Positions 27,856 to 36,769 are shown, counted from the stretch's first letter. The stretch is DNA of 64,000 nucleotides from an uncultured Spirochaetaceae bacterium (GCA_944390015.1 CALXOL010000004.1:62001-126000), one strand, 5' to 3'. Notes: generated from the letters alone by a model not told the origin. Numbers and translations: made by a program.

Positions 27856-30251
27856 TGGAGTATTTGGAAAACCTCAATGAAGCACAGAAGGAGGCTGTTT
27901 TAGACAGGGAGCATAACCTCCTTATTTTGGCATGTGCAGGTAGTGGTAAGACAAGGACCATTACAAGCAAGATCGCTTATTATATAGAGAGTGGATATCT
28001 GAGGCCGTATGAGATACTTGCCGTAACATTTACGAATAAGGCTGCTCAGGAGATGAGGGATCGACTTTCTCTTATGCTTTCCGGCTATGATATCTCAGAT
28101 CTTGAGATTAGGACATTCCATTCCTTTGGTGCCTGGACTCTTCGTAGGCATTCAAAAGAGGCTGGGCTGCCAAGCGGCTTCCAGATTTATGATGACAGTG
28201 ACTCCTCATCCCTTCTTTCCTCTATCTTTCCCGATATGGATAAAAGAGAGGCGAAGAGCATCTATAATGCGATTGCCCAAGCGAAGGAGAGGGGGATAGC
28301 CCCAACTTCCGGCAAACTTGAATACTTTGCCAAGGACATAGATGACCTTGGAATGTATTATCAGGAATATGAGAAGGCCCTGAGGGGTACTGGTAACTGC
28401 GATTTTTCAGATCTTATTCTAAAACCCGTCATACTTTTTAACAAATTTGATGATATCAGGATGCGCTATCAGAAAAGATTCAAACTCATACTGGTGGATG
28501 AGTATCAGGATTCAAACAGGATGCAGTTTGAGCTTTTAAGCCTTATAAGCTCTCCAAGCTCCCAGCTCTGCGTAGTCGGAGATGATGACCAGTCGATCTA
28601 CTCATTCCGCGGTGCTGACATAGAGAACATATTGTCTTTCAACAAGTCATTCAAAAACGTTAGGGAGATAAAGCTTGAGAAGAATTACAGATCCACAAGT
28701 GAGATTCTCTCCCTTGCCGCATCCGTAATAAAGAACAATAAAGAGAGGCATAAGAAGGATATCATAAGCTTTGATGGTCATCATGGTAAGAAACCTGAAT
28801 TGATATCAAGCATTGATGGAAAGAGTGAGGCGGAAGGAATCATCACCCGTATCAGGAGAATAGATGATTATGATAACACTGCGATCATATACAGGACAAA
28901 CGCCCAGTCTCTTGAGTTTGAGAAAGTGCTTGGCCTGAGCCGTATCCCTTACAGGGTCGTCGGTGCTTTGAAATTCTATGAGAGGGAGGAGGTCAAGGAC
29001 GCACTTGCCATATTGCGCCTCCTTTCGAACAGGATGGATATAATCAATTTCCAGCGTATTATCAACAAACCTGCAAGAGGGCTTGGTGATAAGACGGTTG
29101 AACAGATTGTCGGAGAGCGTAACACCCTCGATGTGATTGCAGCTCTCGATAATTTCGCATTGAAGAGCAAAAACGGTAAAGCAAAGGCAGGTGCGGAAGC
29201 TTTCCTATCCGCATATGGGAGAAGTACGAAAGATCTTGATGAAGGCATGGATCTTGGCGCTCTCCTTTCTAATGCTTTGGAGTACTTCGGTCTTAAGGCA
29301 TATTATGAGAGTGAGAAGGATGATTCCATAAGGCAGAGTAAGAGTGAGAACCTGAGTGCTCTTGTCAGCTCTCTTTCCGAGTATGGTTCAGGGCGATTCC
29401 AGCTGGAATCATTCTTAGAGAACATAACCCTCGACAATACGACAGTAGGTGGTAGCGGTAAGGATGATAGGCCAGGTGTCACACTCATAACAATGCACAA
29501 TACGAAAGGGCTTGAGTTTGATTATGTTTTCGTCTCTGGTCTGGAGGATGAACTCATTCCAGGCCCTAGAAGCAGTCAGAGTGCAAAAGGTCTTGAAGAG
29601 GAGAGGCGGCTTTTTTATGTAGCAGTCACAAGGGCGAGAAGGGAGCTCTATCTCTCATATGCCGCTATGCGGACGATGTGGGGTAGGCGGGATTATAGGA
29701 GTCCTTCAAGATACCTGGATGAGATTCCTAAGGAGCTGTATAGCGGAGCGGTATATAAACAGAGTGTGAATCCATACTCATATGTCGGTGCAAAGGTCGA
29801 ATATAGGAAGAGGAGTGGTAGCGTCTCTAATATTCCATCCTGGGCTACGAATATTGAGATCAAAGCGAAGAAGAAAGAAGAGAAGAAGGAGATTCCACTT
29901 TTTTCCATCAGGGATGAGGTCTTGAGCCCGCTTTATGGAAAGGGGACAATTCTGGATATCAAGACGGGGGAGATAGGACATAGGCTTTTGAGCATAAATT
30001 TTGAAAGCCTTGGAACGGTACGTCTTAACGAGGGAACGGCAAATCTCAAACTCCTATCATCATCAACATCATCTCAGCCTGCATCTTCCTTCGCAGTCGG
30101 AGACAGTGTCAAAAGCCCTGCTTATGGCCCTGGTATTGTTGAGGATATCACCGAAGTGAATGGAAAGAGGGTACTTACCGTCTTGTTTTCCTCTCAAAAG
30201 AGGATAAAACTCATGGAAGGGTATTCAAAGCTTGAAAAAGTGGTCGAGTAA
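27852..30251 (+). CDS. ATP-dependent DNA helicase of the UvrD/PcrA family with two Tudor-like repeats
   Basis: A 799-residue superfamily 1 helicase. Walker A ACAGSGKTRT (near residue 28), VDEYQDSN (motif II), GDDDQSIYSFRGA (motif III), NYRSTSEIL, TMHNTKGLEFD and VAVTRARREL are all present. The C-terminus carries two related segments, residues about 686-735 (DEVLSPLYGKGTILDI) and 748-799 (DSVKSPAYGPGIVEDI). Each resembles the single RNA-polymerase-binding Tudor domain of PcrA. Start 27852 overlaps the rimO stop. 27855 is an alternative. Confidence 0.93.
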   Translation: MMEYLENLNEAQKEAVLDREHNLLILACAGSGKTRTITSKIAYYIESGYLRPYEILAVTFTNKAAQEMRDRLSLMLSGYDISDLEIRTFHSFGAWTLRRHSKEAGLPSGFQIYDDSDSSSLLSSIFPDMDKREAKSIYNAIAQAKERGIAPTSGKLEYFAKDIDDLGMYYQEYEKALRGTGNCDFSDLILKPVILFNKFDDIRMRYQKRFKLILVDEYQDSNRMQFELLSLISSPSSQLCVVGDDDQSIYSFRGADIENILSFNKSFKNVREIKLEKNYRSTSEILSLAASVIKNNKERHKKDIISFDGHHGKKPELISSIDGKSEAEGIITRIRRIDDYDNTAIIYRTNAQSLEFEKVLGLSRIPYRVVGALKFYEREEVKDALAILRLLSNRMDIINFQRIINKPARGLGDKTVEQIVGERNTLDVIAALDNFALKSKNGKAKAGAEAFLSAYGRSTKDLDEGMDLGALLSNALEYFGLKAYYESEKDDSIRQSKSENLSALVSSLSEYGSGRFQLESFLENITLDNTTVGGSGKDDRPGVTLITMHNTKGLEFDYVFVSGLEDELIPGPRSSQSAKGLEEERRLFYVAVTRARRELYLSYAAMRTMWGRRDYRSPSRYLDEIPKELYSGAVYKQSVNPYSYVGAKVEYRKRSGSVSNIPSWATNIEIKAKKKEEKKEIPLFSIRDEVLSPLYGKGTILDIKTGEIGHRLLSINFESLGTVRLNEGTANLKLLSSSTSSQPASSFAVGDSVKSPAYGPGIVEDITEVNGKRVLTVLFSSQKRIKLMEGYSKLEKVVE

Positions 30252-30265
30252 ATTCTTTCAAGCTA

Positions 30266-30295
30266 TTTACATAGTGCTCGATTTTCAAATATAAT
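30266..30295 (+). promoter_or_regulatory. strong promoter upstream of rplM-rpsI
   Basis: TTTACA (30266-30271), 18-base spacer, consensus TATAAT (30290-30295). This is the best sigma-70-like match in the window, and it predicts a start near 30302. Confidence 0.7.
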
Positions 30296-30301
30296 GCATT
30301 T

Positions 30302-30529
30302 TTGGTCGGCTTTGCCGATCTGCATATAAAAGAAAATCTTTACCTCCTCGCGGTCAGCCCTAAAACCACAGAGGAAAGTTTTTCTCTTATAGGAAGTCTT
30401 AAGGGAGTTTAAGGCTATTGCCTAGCATCTTATCCGCCTTCCCACAGGATACGGTGTTTAGTCTTGAATCCTTTTGAGCCGGTGAGTCCTGTAAGATATG
30501 CAATAACGCTAATATAAAGGGTTTTGTTT
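30302..30529 (+). ncRNA. long structured 5' leader of rplM-rpsI (or separate small RNA)
   Basis: About 228 transcribed bases precede rplM with no intervening terminator. The RNA should begin with a seven-base-pair hairpin (GGTCGGC 30304-30310, GCCGATC 30314-30320). TGCATAT (30321-30327) can pair with ATATGCA (30496-30502), closing a 182-base domain. An alternative long hairpin joins the A/U-rich strand near 30325-30348 with the strand near 30368-30390. I read it as a regulatory leader for ribosomal protein L13/S9. A 6S-like small RNA of about 185-200 bases cannot be excluded. Confidence 0.5.
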
Positions 30530-30958
30530 ATGAAGACTATTTTTATTAAGCCAGCAACAGTCGAGAAGAAATGGTATCTTATCGATGCTGAAGGCAAGAA
30601 CCTTGGACGTGTTGCAGTTGCTGCTGCTAACATCTTAAGAGGTAAGAATAAGGCTGAATACGTTCCTCACCAGGACTTAGGTGATTACGTTATTATCATC
30701 AATGCTTCTAAGGCAACCGTCACCGGCAATAAGATGGAAGATAAGAAGTACTATCGTCACTCAATGTATCCAGGTGGATTCAGGGAAGAGAAGTACGGTG
30801 ATGTCATCAACAGAAAGCCTACTTTCCCTATGGAGCACGCAATTAAAGGAATGCTTCCTCATGGAAAGCTTGGAAGAAAGCTCTTTACAAACGTAAAGAT
30901 TTACGCAGGAAATGAGCACCCACACATGGCTCAGAAGCCTATCGTAGTAGAGCTCTAG
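30530..30958 (+). CDS. rplM: 50S ribosomal protein L13
   Basis: A 142-residue protein with the L13 pattern: KWYLIDAEGKNLGRVA at the start, GDYVIIINA, YRHSMYPGGFRE and AIKGMLPHGKLGRK. Start at ATG 30530, with a weak AAAGGG ahead. The in-frame TTG at 30524 is not supported. Coupled to rpsI downstream, the usual order. Confidence 0.97.
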   Translation: MKTIFIKPATVEKKWYLIDAEGKNLGRVAVAAANILRGKNKAEYVPHQDLGDYVIIINASKATVTGNKMEDKKYYRHSMYPGGFREEKYGDVINRKPTFPMEHAIKGMLPHGKLGRKLFTNVKIYAGNEHPHMAQKPIVVEL

Positions 30959-30968
30959 GAGGTAGATG

Positions 30969-31382
30969 ATGGCTAAGAAAGAAGTAAAGAACACTGTCAA
31001 TCTCGGACATGGTGTTGGAAGAAGAAAGACGGCAGTAGCAAGAGTTTACCTCAGAGAGGGAAACGGAAAGATCACTGTTAATGGAAAGGATGTAAGCGAG
31101 TACTTCGTAGACGTACTTAACGCTTCTCTTGTAAGCCAGCCTTTCAAGGTAACAGAGACAGAGGGAAAGTATGATCTCTTAATCAATGTTACAGGTGGTG
31201 GAATCAAGGGACAGGCAGAGGCTTGCAGACATGGAGTTGCAAGGGCTCTCGTAAATGAGAATGCTGATTATAAGCCAGCTCTTCATGCCGCAGGACTTAT
31301 GACCAGAGACCCAAGAATGGTCGAAAGAAAGAAGTATGGTCAGCGCGGAGCAAGAAGGCGCTTCCAGTTCTCAAAGAGATAA
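30969..31382 (+). CDS. rpsI: 30S ribosomal protein S9
   Basis: A 137-residue protein with the S9 core GRRKTAVARVYLREGNGKI, VTGGGIKGQAEACRHG and the basic C-terminus YGQRGARRRFQFSKR. AGGAGG at 30957-30962 fits ATG 30969. ATG 30966 is three bases away. Follows rplM directly, with a terminator downstream. Confidence 0.97.
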   Translation: MAKKEVKNTVNLGHGVGRRKTAVARVYLREGNGKITVNGKDVSEYFVDVLNASLVSQPFKVTETEGKYDLLINVTGGGIKGQAEACRHGVARALVNENADYKPALHAAGLMTRDPRMVERKKYGQRGARRRFQFSKR

Positions 31383-31484
31383 TTGGATCTCCATATATAC
31401 ATTATGTGGCATGACGCTCTATTTCTTTATAGTGTATAACTTATCAAAAGGTTATTTACTTAAGGAAATAGCTGAAAAAGCGTT

Positions 31485-31531
31485 TTGCCCACGATTTGTC
31501 CACGGTGCTTGGCTCGTGGGCAATTTTTTTT
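31485..31531 (+). terminator. intrinsic terminator of the rplM-rpsI operon
   Basis: Perfect ten-base-pair stem TTGCCCACGA (31485-31494) with TCGTGGGCAA (31514-31523) followed by eight T residues. It is 103 bases past rpsI. The 31383-31484 segment between shows no gene. Confidence 0.85.
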
Positions 31532-31562
31532 GATAAAAATATGTAAAAAGGCTTATTTCTTC

Positions 31563-32633
31563 TTAATAATACTCTTCAAGAGGAAAGAGAACGCTGAATG
31601 TGCTGCCTTTCCCTTTTTCTGATACAACTTCGATTCTTGTTCCTGTTATATCCGTTATTTTCTTGACAAGTGCCAGGCCAAGGCCGTTGCCTTCTGTCTT
31701 ATGACTGTGATCCTCCTGATAGAATTTATCGAAGATTCTTTCAGTCTCCTCTTTATTCATTCCTACCCCAGTATCTGAGATATATACTTTTATACCATCA
31801 TCAACTTCTTCTATGCCTACTGAGATTCTACCTCCATCAGGGGTGAACTTAATGGCATTTGAGATGAGATTGTTCCATACAATGCCAAGAAGTTCCTCGT
31901 CTGCGCATATGAAAAGGCTATCTGGAAGGTTTGATTCTATCATGAGGTTCTTGCTGCTCCAAAGAGCCTCGGAATCGAGTAGGGCTACGCGGATCTGTTC
32001 GGCAAGATTGTACCTTTCTTTTTCTGGGAAAATGGTTTGGTTTTCAAGTTTATTAAGTTTCAATATGTTCGTAATAAGAGTCGAGAATTTCCTTGTAGTC
32101 ATACTTATAATCGCAGCATACTCCTTGATCCTATCCATATCCTCTTCTGTTTCTATCAGCGTGGCATAGTTTTGCAATGTTGCAAGTGGTGTCTTCATCT
32201 CGTGTGATATGTTTGAGAGGAAATTCTCCTGCAATACCTCCATTCCGCCAAGCTCCTCTGCCATCTTATCCAGCCTGTATGCGATAAGGTCAAATTCTGT
32301 CCTAACATGTTCTTCCTTTCCGTCGGTAATACGTACGGAGAAATCACCTGCTGTAATCCTGTCCGTGGCTTTTAGTATTTTCTTGAGTGGAGTATCCACA
32401 AGGAAGCGTTTTGTGAGGGCGTTTATGATTATGAACACAACCAATATGGTCAGGGATAGAAAGAAGGAGTACCGGGATACCAGTTCGATTATTATTGGAC
32501 TTGTTTCTATTCCGAAAAATGCCTCTATGAATTGATATACAGCCACGGTAGATAGGGATACGGCTATTATTATGGCAAGAAAGAGGGTGAAATAACTTCT
32601 GAAGGAGATTATGCTGTTCCTGTATCCTTTCAT
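31563..32633 (-). CDS. sensor histidine kinase with minimal sensor
   Basis: A 356-residue membrane kinase. Two transmembrane helices (about residues 12-34 and 50-70) are separated by only some 15 residues, so there is no folded sensory domain. HAMP follows (residues 70-125), then HisKA with phospho-His in SHEMKTPLATL, and HATPase boxes NLISNAIKF, DTGVGM and GLGLALVKK. Cognate to the overlapping response regulator (four-base overlap). Short-loop kinases usually sense membrane stress or an accessory transporter; the signal here is unknown. Confidence 0.92.
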   Translation of the reverse strand: MKGYRNSIISFRSYFTLFLAIIIAVSLSTVAVYQFIEAFFGIETSPIIIELVSRYSFFLSLTILVVFIIINALTKRFLVDTPLKKILKATDRITAGDFSVRITDGKEEHVRTEFDLIAYRLDKMAEELGGMEVLQENFLSNISHEMKTPLATLQNYATLIETEEDMDRIKEYAAIISMTTRKFSTLITNILKLNKLENQTIFPEKERYNLAEQIRVALLDSEALWSSKNLMIESNLPDSLFICADEELLGIVWNNLISNAIKFTPDGGRISVGIEEVDDGIKVYISDTGVGMNKEETERIFDKFYQEDHSHKTEGNGLGLALVKKITDITGTRIEVVSEKGKGSTFSVLFPLEEYY

Positions 32634-33301
32634 TTGATTACCGCCTTGTAACCAAGTCCATGAACCGTTACGATCTCAAAATCATTACATGAGGCGAACT
32701 TCTCCCTGATTTTAGTTATATATACGTCGATACTCCTTGTGCCAGTGGATGAATCGAGGGACCAGAATTCATTTAAGAGCTGCATCCTTGTAAATGTTTT
32801 CTTCGGGAAAGAAAGGAGCTTGAAAAGTATGTTGAATTCCCGAACAGTGAGAGGAACCTCAGTGCCGTCTACGTAAGCGGTCATCTCTTCGGAATCCATC
32901 ACCAAGCTTCCAATTTTAAGCTTTTTCTCCGTTGCGATTTTCGCTCTTCTTAAAAGCGCGTTTATCCTCATTATGAGCTCATTGAAATCAATCGGTTTGG
33001 TCATGTAGTCATCGATTCCGAGATTAAAGCCTTTTGCCTTGCTCTCGATATCGCTACGTGCGGTGACGAAGATTATCGGTTTTTCCTTATCGTATTGGCG
33101 TACCGAGGTTGCAAATTCAAAACCATCTTCGCCTTCCATCATTATATCCGATATTATGAGGTCGAAGTTCTTCTTCTCCATCTCCTCATATGCCTTAGCG
33201 GGAGAGATTGCACCATGTGTTTCAAATCCGTTTTTCGTCAGGAATGCCGTCATGCTCTTTAAAAGCAGTTCATCATCTTCCACAACCAGTATGCTTATCA
33301 T
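32630..33301 (-). CDS. OmpR-family response regulator
   Basis: A 223-residue regulator: receiver with acidic pocket VVEDDE, phosphoacceptor Asp in LIISDIMM, Thr/Lys switch residues (FVTAR, MTKP), and a C-terminal winged helix (PLTVREFNILFKLL, GTRSIDVYITKIREK, VHGLGYKAV). Start 33301 has GGAG seven bases upstream. The TTG two codons earlier is not supported. First of the two-gene operon. Confidence 0.94.
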   Translation of the reverse strand: MISILVVEDDELLLKSMTAFLTKNGFETHGAISPAKAYEEMEKKNFDLIISDIMMEGEDGFEFATSVRQYDKEKPIIFVTARSDIESKAKGFNLGIDDYMTKPIDFNELIMRINALLRRAKIATEKKLKIGSLVMDSEEMTAYVDGTEVPLTVREFNILFKLLSFPKKTFTRMQLLNEFWSLDSSTGTRSIDVYITKIREKFASCNDFEIVTVHGLGYKAVIK

Positions 33302-33336
33302 AAACAACTCCTTCTTTTTATTATGATACTATTATT

Positions 33337-33365
33337 TTGTTTGTTTTTTGTTGCTGTGGTAATAT
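33337..33365 (+). promoter_or_regulatory. promoter of recX
   Basis: TTGTTT (33337-33342), 17-base spacer, TAATAT (33360-33365), then six bases to the ATG at 33372. No ribosome binding site. Confidence 0.6.
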
Positions 33366-33371
33366 CTGGGT

Positions 33372-33797
33372 ATGAATGCATATGATAAGGCTCTTTCCTT
33401 ATTAGCAATGAGGGAGCATACGGCAAAGGAGATTACAAGGAAGCTTTTGGAAAAAGGATATGAGAGTGGTGATATAGAGTCTGCCGTCTCCCGTCTTGAG
33501 GCCGAAGGTGCGATAAGCAACAAAAGGTACGTAGAGTCGTACCTTAGGAGCCGTGCTCGTAAGGGTGGTGAGAGCCTTTGTCTCATGCGCATGAAGCTTC
33601 TGGATAGGGGAATCGATAAAAGTACGCTTGATGAGATTCTCTTTGAATATTTGGAGGGGGACGAGTATTACGCTTTATTGGAAAAAAGCTACAGGGCGCT
33701 GTCCTCTAAGAAAGGGGAGGATGGTGCGACCCGTAGCCTTTTAAATAAGGGGTATACACTCTCTGAGATAAAAAGAGCTAAACAAAGAGAGGACTAA
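33372..33797 (+). CDS. recX: RecX family regulatory protein
   Basis: A 141-residue all-helical protein with the tandem three-helix RecX repeats: [39 protein letters not shown], then [13 protein letters not shown]. RecX limits RecA filament growth. recA is not within the window. It is convergent with trpB and overlaps it by four bases. Confidence 0.88.
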   Translation: MNAYDKALSLLAMREHTAKEITRKLLEKGYESGDIESAVSRLEAEGAISNKRYVESYLRSRARKGGESLCLMRMKLLDRGIDKSTLDEILFEYLEGDEYYALLEKSYRALSSKKGEDGATRSLLNKGYTLSEIKRAKQRED

Positions 33798-35086
33798 TTG
33801 CTCTTACTTTGGATGTGAGAGAGGAATTCGTCATAACCGTCCTTCATCACTTCTTCCGGCTCATAATCGGTAAGAGGGTAGTTCTCCATTACGAAGTCAA
33901 TGTCCTTATCTCCACGGCCTGAGAGGTTCACGAGTATGTTCTTTCCCTTTCCCATTTTTTTTGCAAGTTTTACAGCATATGCCACGGCGTGTGAGCTCTC
34001 TAGGGCCGGGATGATTCCTTCCATGCGAGAAAGAGCATAGAATGCTTCTACAGCTTCCCTGTCCGTAGCACTCTCATATGTGACTCTTTTCATATCATGC
34101 AGATAGCAGTGTTGAGGACCAACTCCAGGGTAGTCGAGTCCGCTTGCAATGGAATAGACGGGGAGTGCTTCTCCCTTCTCATCCTGGATGAAATAACATT
34201 TGAATCCATGAAGAATTCCTTTTTTGCCACGATGCATGGTTGCTGCGTTCATATCCGTATCGAGGCCTTTTCCTGCAGGTTCAACACCATAGATTCCTAC
34301 GCTCTTGTCATCTAGGAACGCCGAGAAGAGTCCCATGGCGTTACTTCCGCCTCCTACGCATGCGACGATGGCATCAGGGAGAGATCCGGTCTGCTTAAGC
34401 ATCTGCTCCTTTGCCTCAATTCCTATTACTGACTGGAAATCCCTTACCATCTCAGGGAAAGGATGAGGCCCTACGACACTGCCTATGCAGTATATCTGGT
34501 TTACAGGATCCTTAAGATAGGCTTTGAATGCTTCATCGACAGCATCCTTGAGCGTTTTTGTACCTGTTGTGACTGCGATGACCTTTGCTCCAAGAATTTT
34601 CATTCTTGATACATTAGGGGCCTCTTTCTTTACATCTACTTCCCCCATGTAGATGTCACAGTCAAGTCCAAGTAGTGCCGCAGCTGTTGCAAGAGCCACT
34701 CCATGCTGCCCCGCACCTGTCTCTGCGATTACTTTCTTCTTTCCCATTCTCTTTGCGAGCAGGACCTCTCCGAGCGCATGGTTTATCTTGTGGGCACCAG
34801 TGTGGTTCAGATCCTCTCTTTTCAGATATATGTCTGCTCCACCTACGGCTTCTGTAAGACGTTTTGCATGATATACGGGGCTTGGCCTGCCGGTATATGT
34901 CTGGTTAAGCATTTTCAGCTCTTCAATAAAGCTTGGATCCTGGCTTATTTCCTCATAGGCCTTGGCCACTTCGTCCATTACCTTCTGTAATGCCTCTGGA
35001 ACGAAAGATCCGCCATATTCTCCGAAATAACCTTTTTCATCGGGCATTCCCGTAGTATTTAAGTTCTTGTTAAGTAGATTCGACAT
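33794..35086 (-). CDS. trpB: tryptophan synthase beta chain (solo)
   Basis: PLP-dependent synthesis of tryptophan from indole and serine. The 430-residue protein contains [15 protein letters not shown], the PLP lysine in [20 protein letters not shown], the phosphate-binding GGGSNAMG, and SGRGDKD. It is about 30 residues longer than typical TrpB, with a C-terminal tail ([16 protein letters not shown]). No trpA or other trp gene is nearby, so it probably salvages indole or acts with a distant TrpA. AGGAGG precedes the ATG. Confidence 0.94.
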   Translation of the reverse strand: MSNLLNKNLNTTGMPDEKGYFGEYGGSFVPEALQKVMDEVAKAYEEISQDPSFIEELKMLNQTYTGRPSPVYHAKRLTEAVGGADIYLKREDLNHTGAHKINHALGEVLLAKRMGKKKVIAETGAGQHGVALATAAALLGLDCDIYMGEVDVKKEAPNVSRMKILGAKVIAVTTGTKTLKDAVDEAFKAYLKDPVNQIYCIGSVVGPHPFPEMVRDFQSVIGIEAKEQMLKQTGSLPDAIVACVGGGSNAMGLFSAFLDDKSVGIYGVEPAGKGLDTDMNAATMHRGKKGILHGFKCYFIQDEKGEALPVYSIASGLDYPGVGPQHCYLHDMKRVTYESATDREAVEAFYALSRMEGIIPALESSHAVAYAVKLAKKMGKGKNILVNLSGRGDKDIDFVMENYPLTDYEPEEVMKDGYDEFLSHIQSKSN

Positions 35087-35106
35087 GATGTCCTCCTTTT
35101 GACGTT

Positions 35107-35136
35107 ATGATACTGTAAATAGAAACATTAAGTCAA
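35107..35136 (-). promoter_or_regulatory. promoter of trpB
   Basis: On the minus strand TTGACT (35131-35136), 18-base spacer, TATCAT (35107-35112). The leader is about 15-20 bases and includes AGGAGG. Confidence 0.5.
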
Positions 35137-35164
35137 GGGAGATTTGCTGATTTTGTTTCTTTTT

Positions 35165-36052
35165 TTAGAAGCGGTTTAAAATCTCTTCTATATCCCCCTC
35201 TGAAATCCTATATTTCTCTCCAAACAGGTTTGAATCGACTGAGAAAGAGGCCAGGTCCTCTTCCTCTTCAAGCCCTGCCCAGGCAATGAAACCTTTTGGA
35301 TTGATGTGATCTGAGTAACTGCACCTTATGAACGTGCTCTTTCCTTCCGCTCTCCATGGGCGCATGAGGTAGACGCTCTCTTTGTCAACACCACCGTTCT
35401 CAAACGAGCAGTTGATGAATACGAATCCCGTATCTTTCCTATAACCGCTTGGAGCACTGACATAACCAGGCTCGTTCGATATGATTCTCACGCCTCTGAA
35501 TAGGGCATCCGCTCCTCCGAAGATGAAATCAACTCCACCTTCTATCGATCCCCCGGTATATATGACCTTATTCAGTTTTCTTTTTGAAAAGCACCTAGGT
35601 CCATAGAAACCCCTCTTTTCCCTCTCTTTTTCAGGAAGGGGAGCGAGAAACAGAGTATCCTGATGACCAAATAGCTCGACTTGATTAAGTTCGGCATAAT
35701 CCACATCAAGATATAGTGCTAAGGCCTGACCGACATCTTTACCGCATCCTGCCGTGTTTTCAATTCTGAGATTCTCGAGTTTTAGCCTCTCACCCGAGAA
35801 GAATGCGCTATATGTCCTGAATGTTCCTCTCTTTATCCCGTCCGGCATGATCTCTTTCGCCCAGTCGGAAAACGAGATGGTAACATCTCCCTCTCCTCTG
35901 AGAGTCAGGTCTTTCTTATCGGCAAAGAGCTTTTCCTTATAGAAGCCCTCACTGACTATGATCTCAGCTTTTTCGTTGTATGGGACGGCATCAAGTGCCT
36001 CCTGTATTCTATAGTAGTCTTCTCCGTTTCTTCCAACTGTGAGAGTGAGCAT
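35165..36052 (-). CDS. pectinesterase (carbohydrate esterase family 8)
   Basis: Demethylates pectin. The 295-residue protein has the right-handed beta-helix PME motifs: EGFYKEKLF, GQALALYL (first Gln), GHQDTLF (second Gln and catalytic Asp), DFIFGGADALF (second Asp), and RPWRAEG (Arg). No signal peptide is present, so the enzyme is cytoplasmic and may act on imported oligogalacturonides. It begins five bases after the stop of the upstream DNA-repair gene and is presumably cotranscribed. Confidence 0.88.
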   Translation of the reverse strand: MLTLTVGRNGEDYYRIQEALDAVPYNEKAEIIVSEGFYKEKLFADKKDLTLRGEGDVTISFSDWAKEIMPDGIKRGTFRTYSAFFSGERLKLENLRIENTAGCGKDVGQALALYLDVDYAELNQVELFGHQDTLFLAPLPEKEREKRGFYGPRCFSKRKLNKVIYTGGSIEGGVDFIFGGADALFRGVRIISNEPGYVSAPSGYRKDTGFVFINCSFENGGVDKESVYLMRPWRAEGKSTFIRCSYSDHINPKGFIAWAGLEEEEDLASFSVDSNLFGEKYRISEGDIEEILNRF

Positions 36053-36056
36053 CGCC

Positions 36057-36671
36057 TTAGCATCTCCTTGAATCCCTGATTTTCTGTATTGTCATCTTCG
36101 TTATGACTTCATCTGCTTTTTCAATATATGACTCCGTCAGTTTCCTGTCGGTAATGTAGTATGATGATAGCGCCCATGCTATGGCCATGGCAATGTAATA
36201 ATCATCATTCTTGACTTTTATTATGCCATCAAGCTGCTCTTTAAGGGGTACGGATAGCTTATTTCTGTTACTCATTATCCATACGACTGCGATGCGGCGT
36301 ACATATATCCTTTCATCGCTTAGTAGTGCGCAAAAATATTCATATGCCTTATCTATCTCCTTTTTCCCGAACTTCAGTGAGGATACGAGAGTATCCGTCT
36401 CATCCCATGTGGAAAGAAGATCAAGCTGCGTATCTAGTAGGTGTAGTTTCTCCTCTATCGGGATTTTCTTTTTTGCGATGATGAATCCTCTCAGAAGCAC
36501 ATCCTCATGATATACAATCTTAAAATCAACATCTTCAATTGTTTTTGCAATCTCTCTGAGTATGGGAACCTGTACCCCATACAAAGGATAATCGAGATTT
36601 GGAATAAGCTTCTGGGAGAATGCCTTTATGTTTTTCACGCAGTGTCTGTCATACAGTTCTTTAGTGTTCAT
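36057..36671 (-). CDS. DNA alkylation repair protein, AlkD/HEAT-like
   Basis: A 204-residue all-helical protein. The AlkD family core is visible: VQVPILREIAKTI, the conserved WDETD (AlkD active-site Trp/Asp region) and HEAT repeats with VRRIAVVWIMSN and AWALSSYYI. AlkD enzymes remove alkylated purines; activity is inferred. Start 36671 is chosen because TACAAT (36678-36683) ends six bases upstream. The longer start at 36728 would lie across the operator. It shares its upstream region with the amino-acid operon. Confidence 0.85.
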   Translation of the reverse strand: MNTKELYDRHCVKNIKAFSQKLIPNLDYPLYGVQVPILREIAKTIEDVDFKIVYHEDVLLRGFIIAKKKIPIEEKLHLLDTQLDLLSTWDETDTLVSSLKFGKKEIDKAYEYFCALLSDERIYVRRIAVVWIMSNRNKLSVPLKEQLDGIIKVKNDDYYIAMAIAWALSSYYITDRKLTESYIEKADEVITKMTIQKIRDSRRC

Positions 36672-36690
36672 GGAAAAATTGTAGCAAAAA

Positions 36691-36728
36691 TATGCACTTT
36701 TTGCATAAAGATACACTTTATTATGCAA
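36691..36728. promoter_or_regulatory. paired palindromes between the AlkD-like and amino-acid ABC genes
   Basis: TATGCA (36691-36696) with TGCATA (36702-36707), and TTGCATAA (36701-36708) with TTATGCAA (36721-36728). Three copies of the same half site lie between the -10 of the minus gene (36678-36683) and that of the plus operon (36741-36746). Probable operator of an amino-acid-responsive regulator (inference). Confidence 0.5.
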
Positions 36729-36740
36729 TATCTTTTAGGC

Positions 36741-36746
36741 TATACT
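36741..36746 (+). promoter_or_regulatory. -10 element of the amino-acid ABC operon
   Basis: TATACT is 23 bases before the ATG, with AGGAGG in the leader. The -35 region falls within the TTATGCAA repeat and has no good match. Confidence 0.5.
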
Positions 36747-36769
36747 CTTTTTATCTTAGGAGGAGAGGT

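Noticed and set aside
30368-30384. GAGGAAAGT stretch resembling a conserved block of RNase P RNA
   Set aside because: No other RNase P RNA conserved block is found, and the interval is too short.
36692-36707. Possible sigma-54 -24/-12 promoter (ATGCAC ... TTGCAT)
   Set aside because: The spacing between the GC-type elements is about two bases too short and the GG of the -24 box is missing. The sequence is better explained as part of a palindrome.
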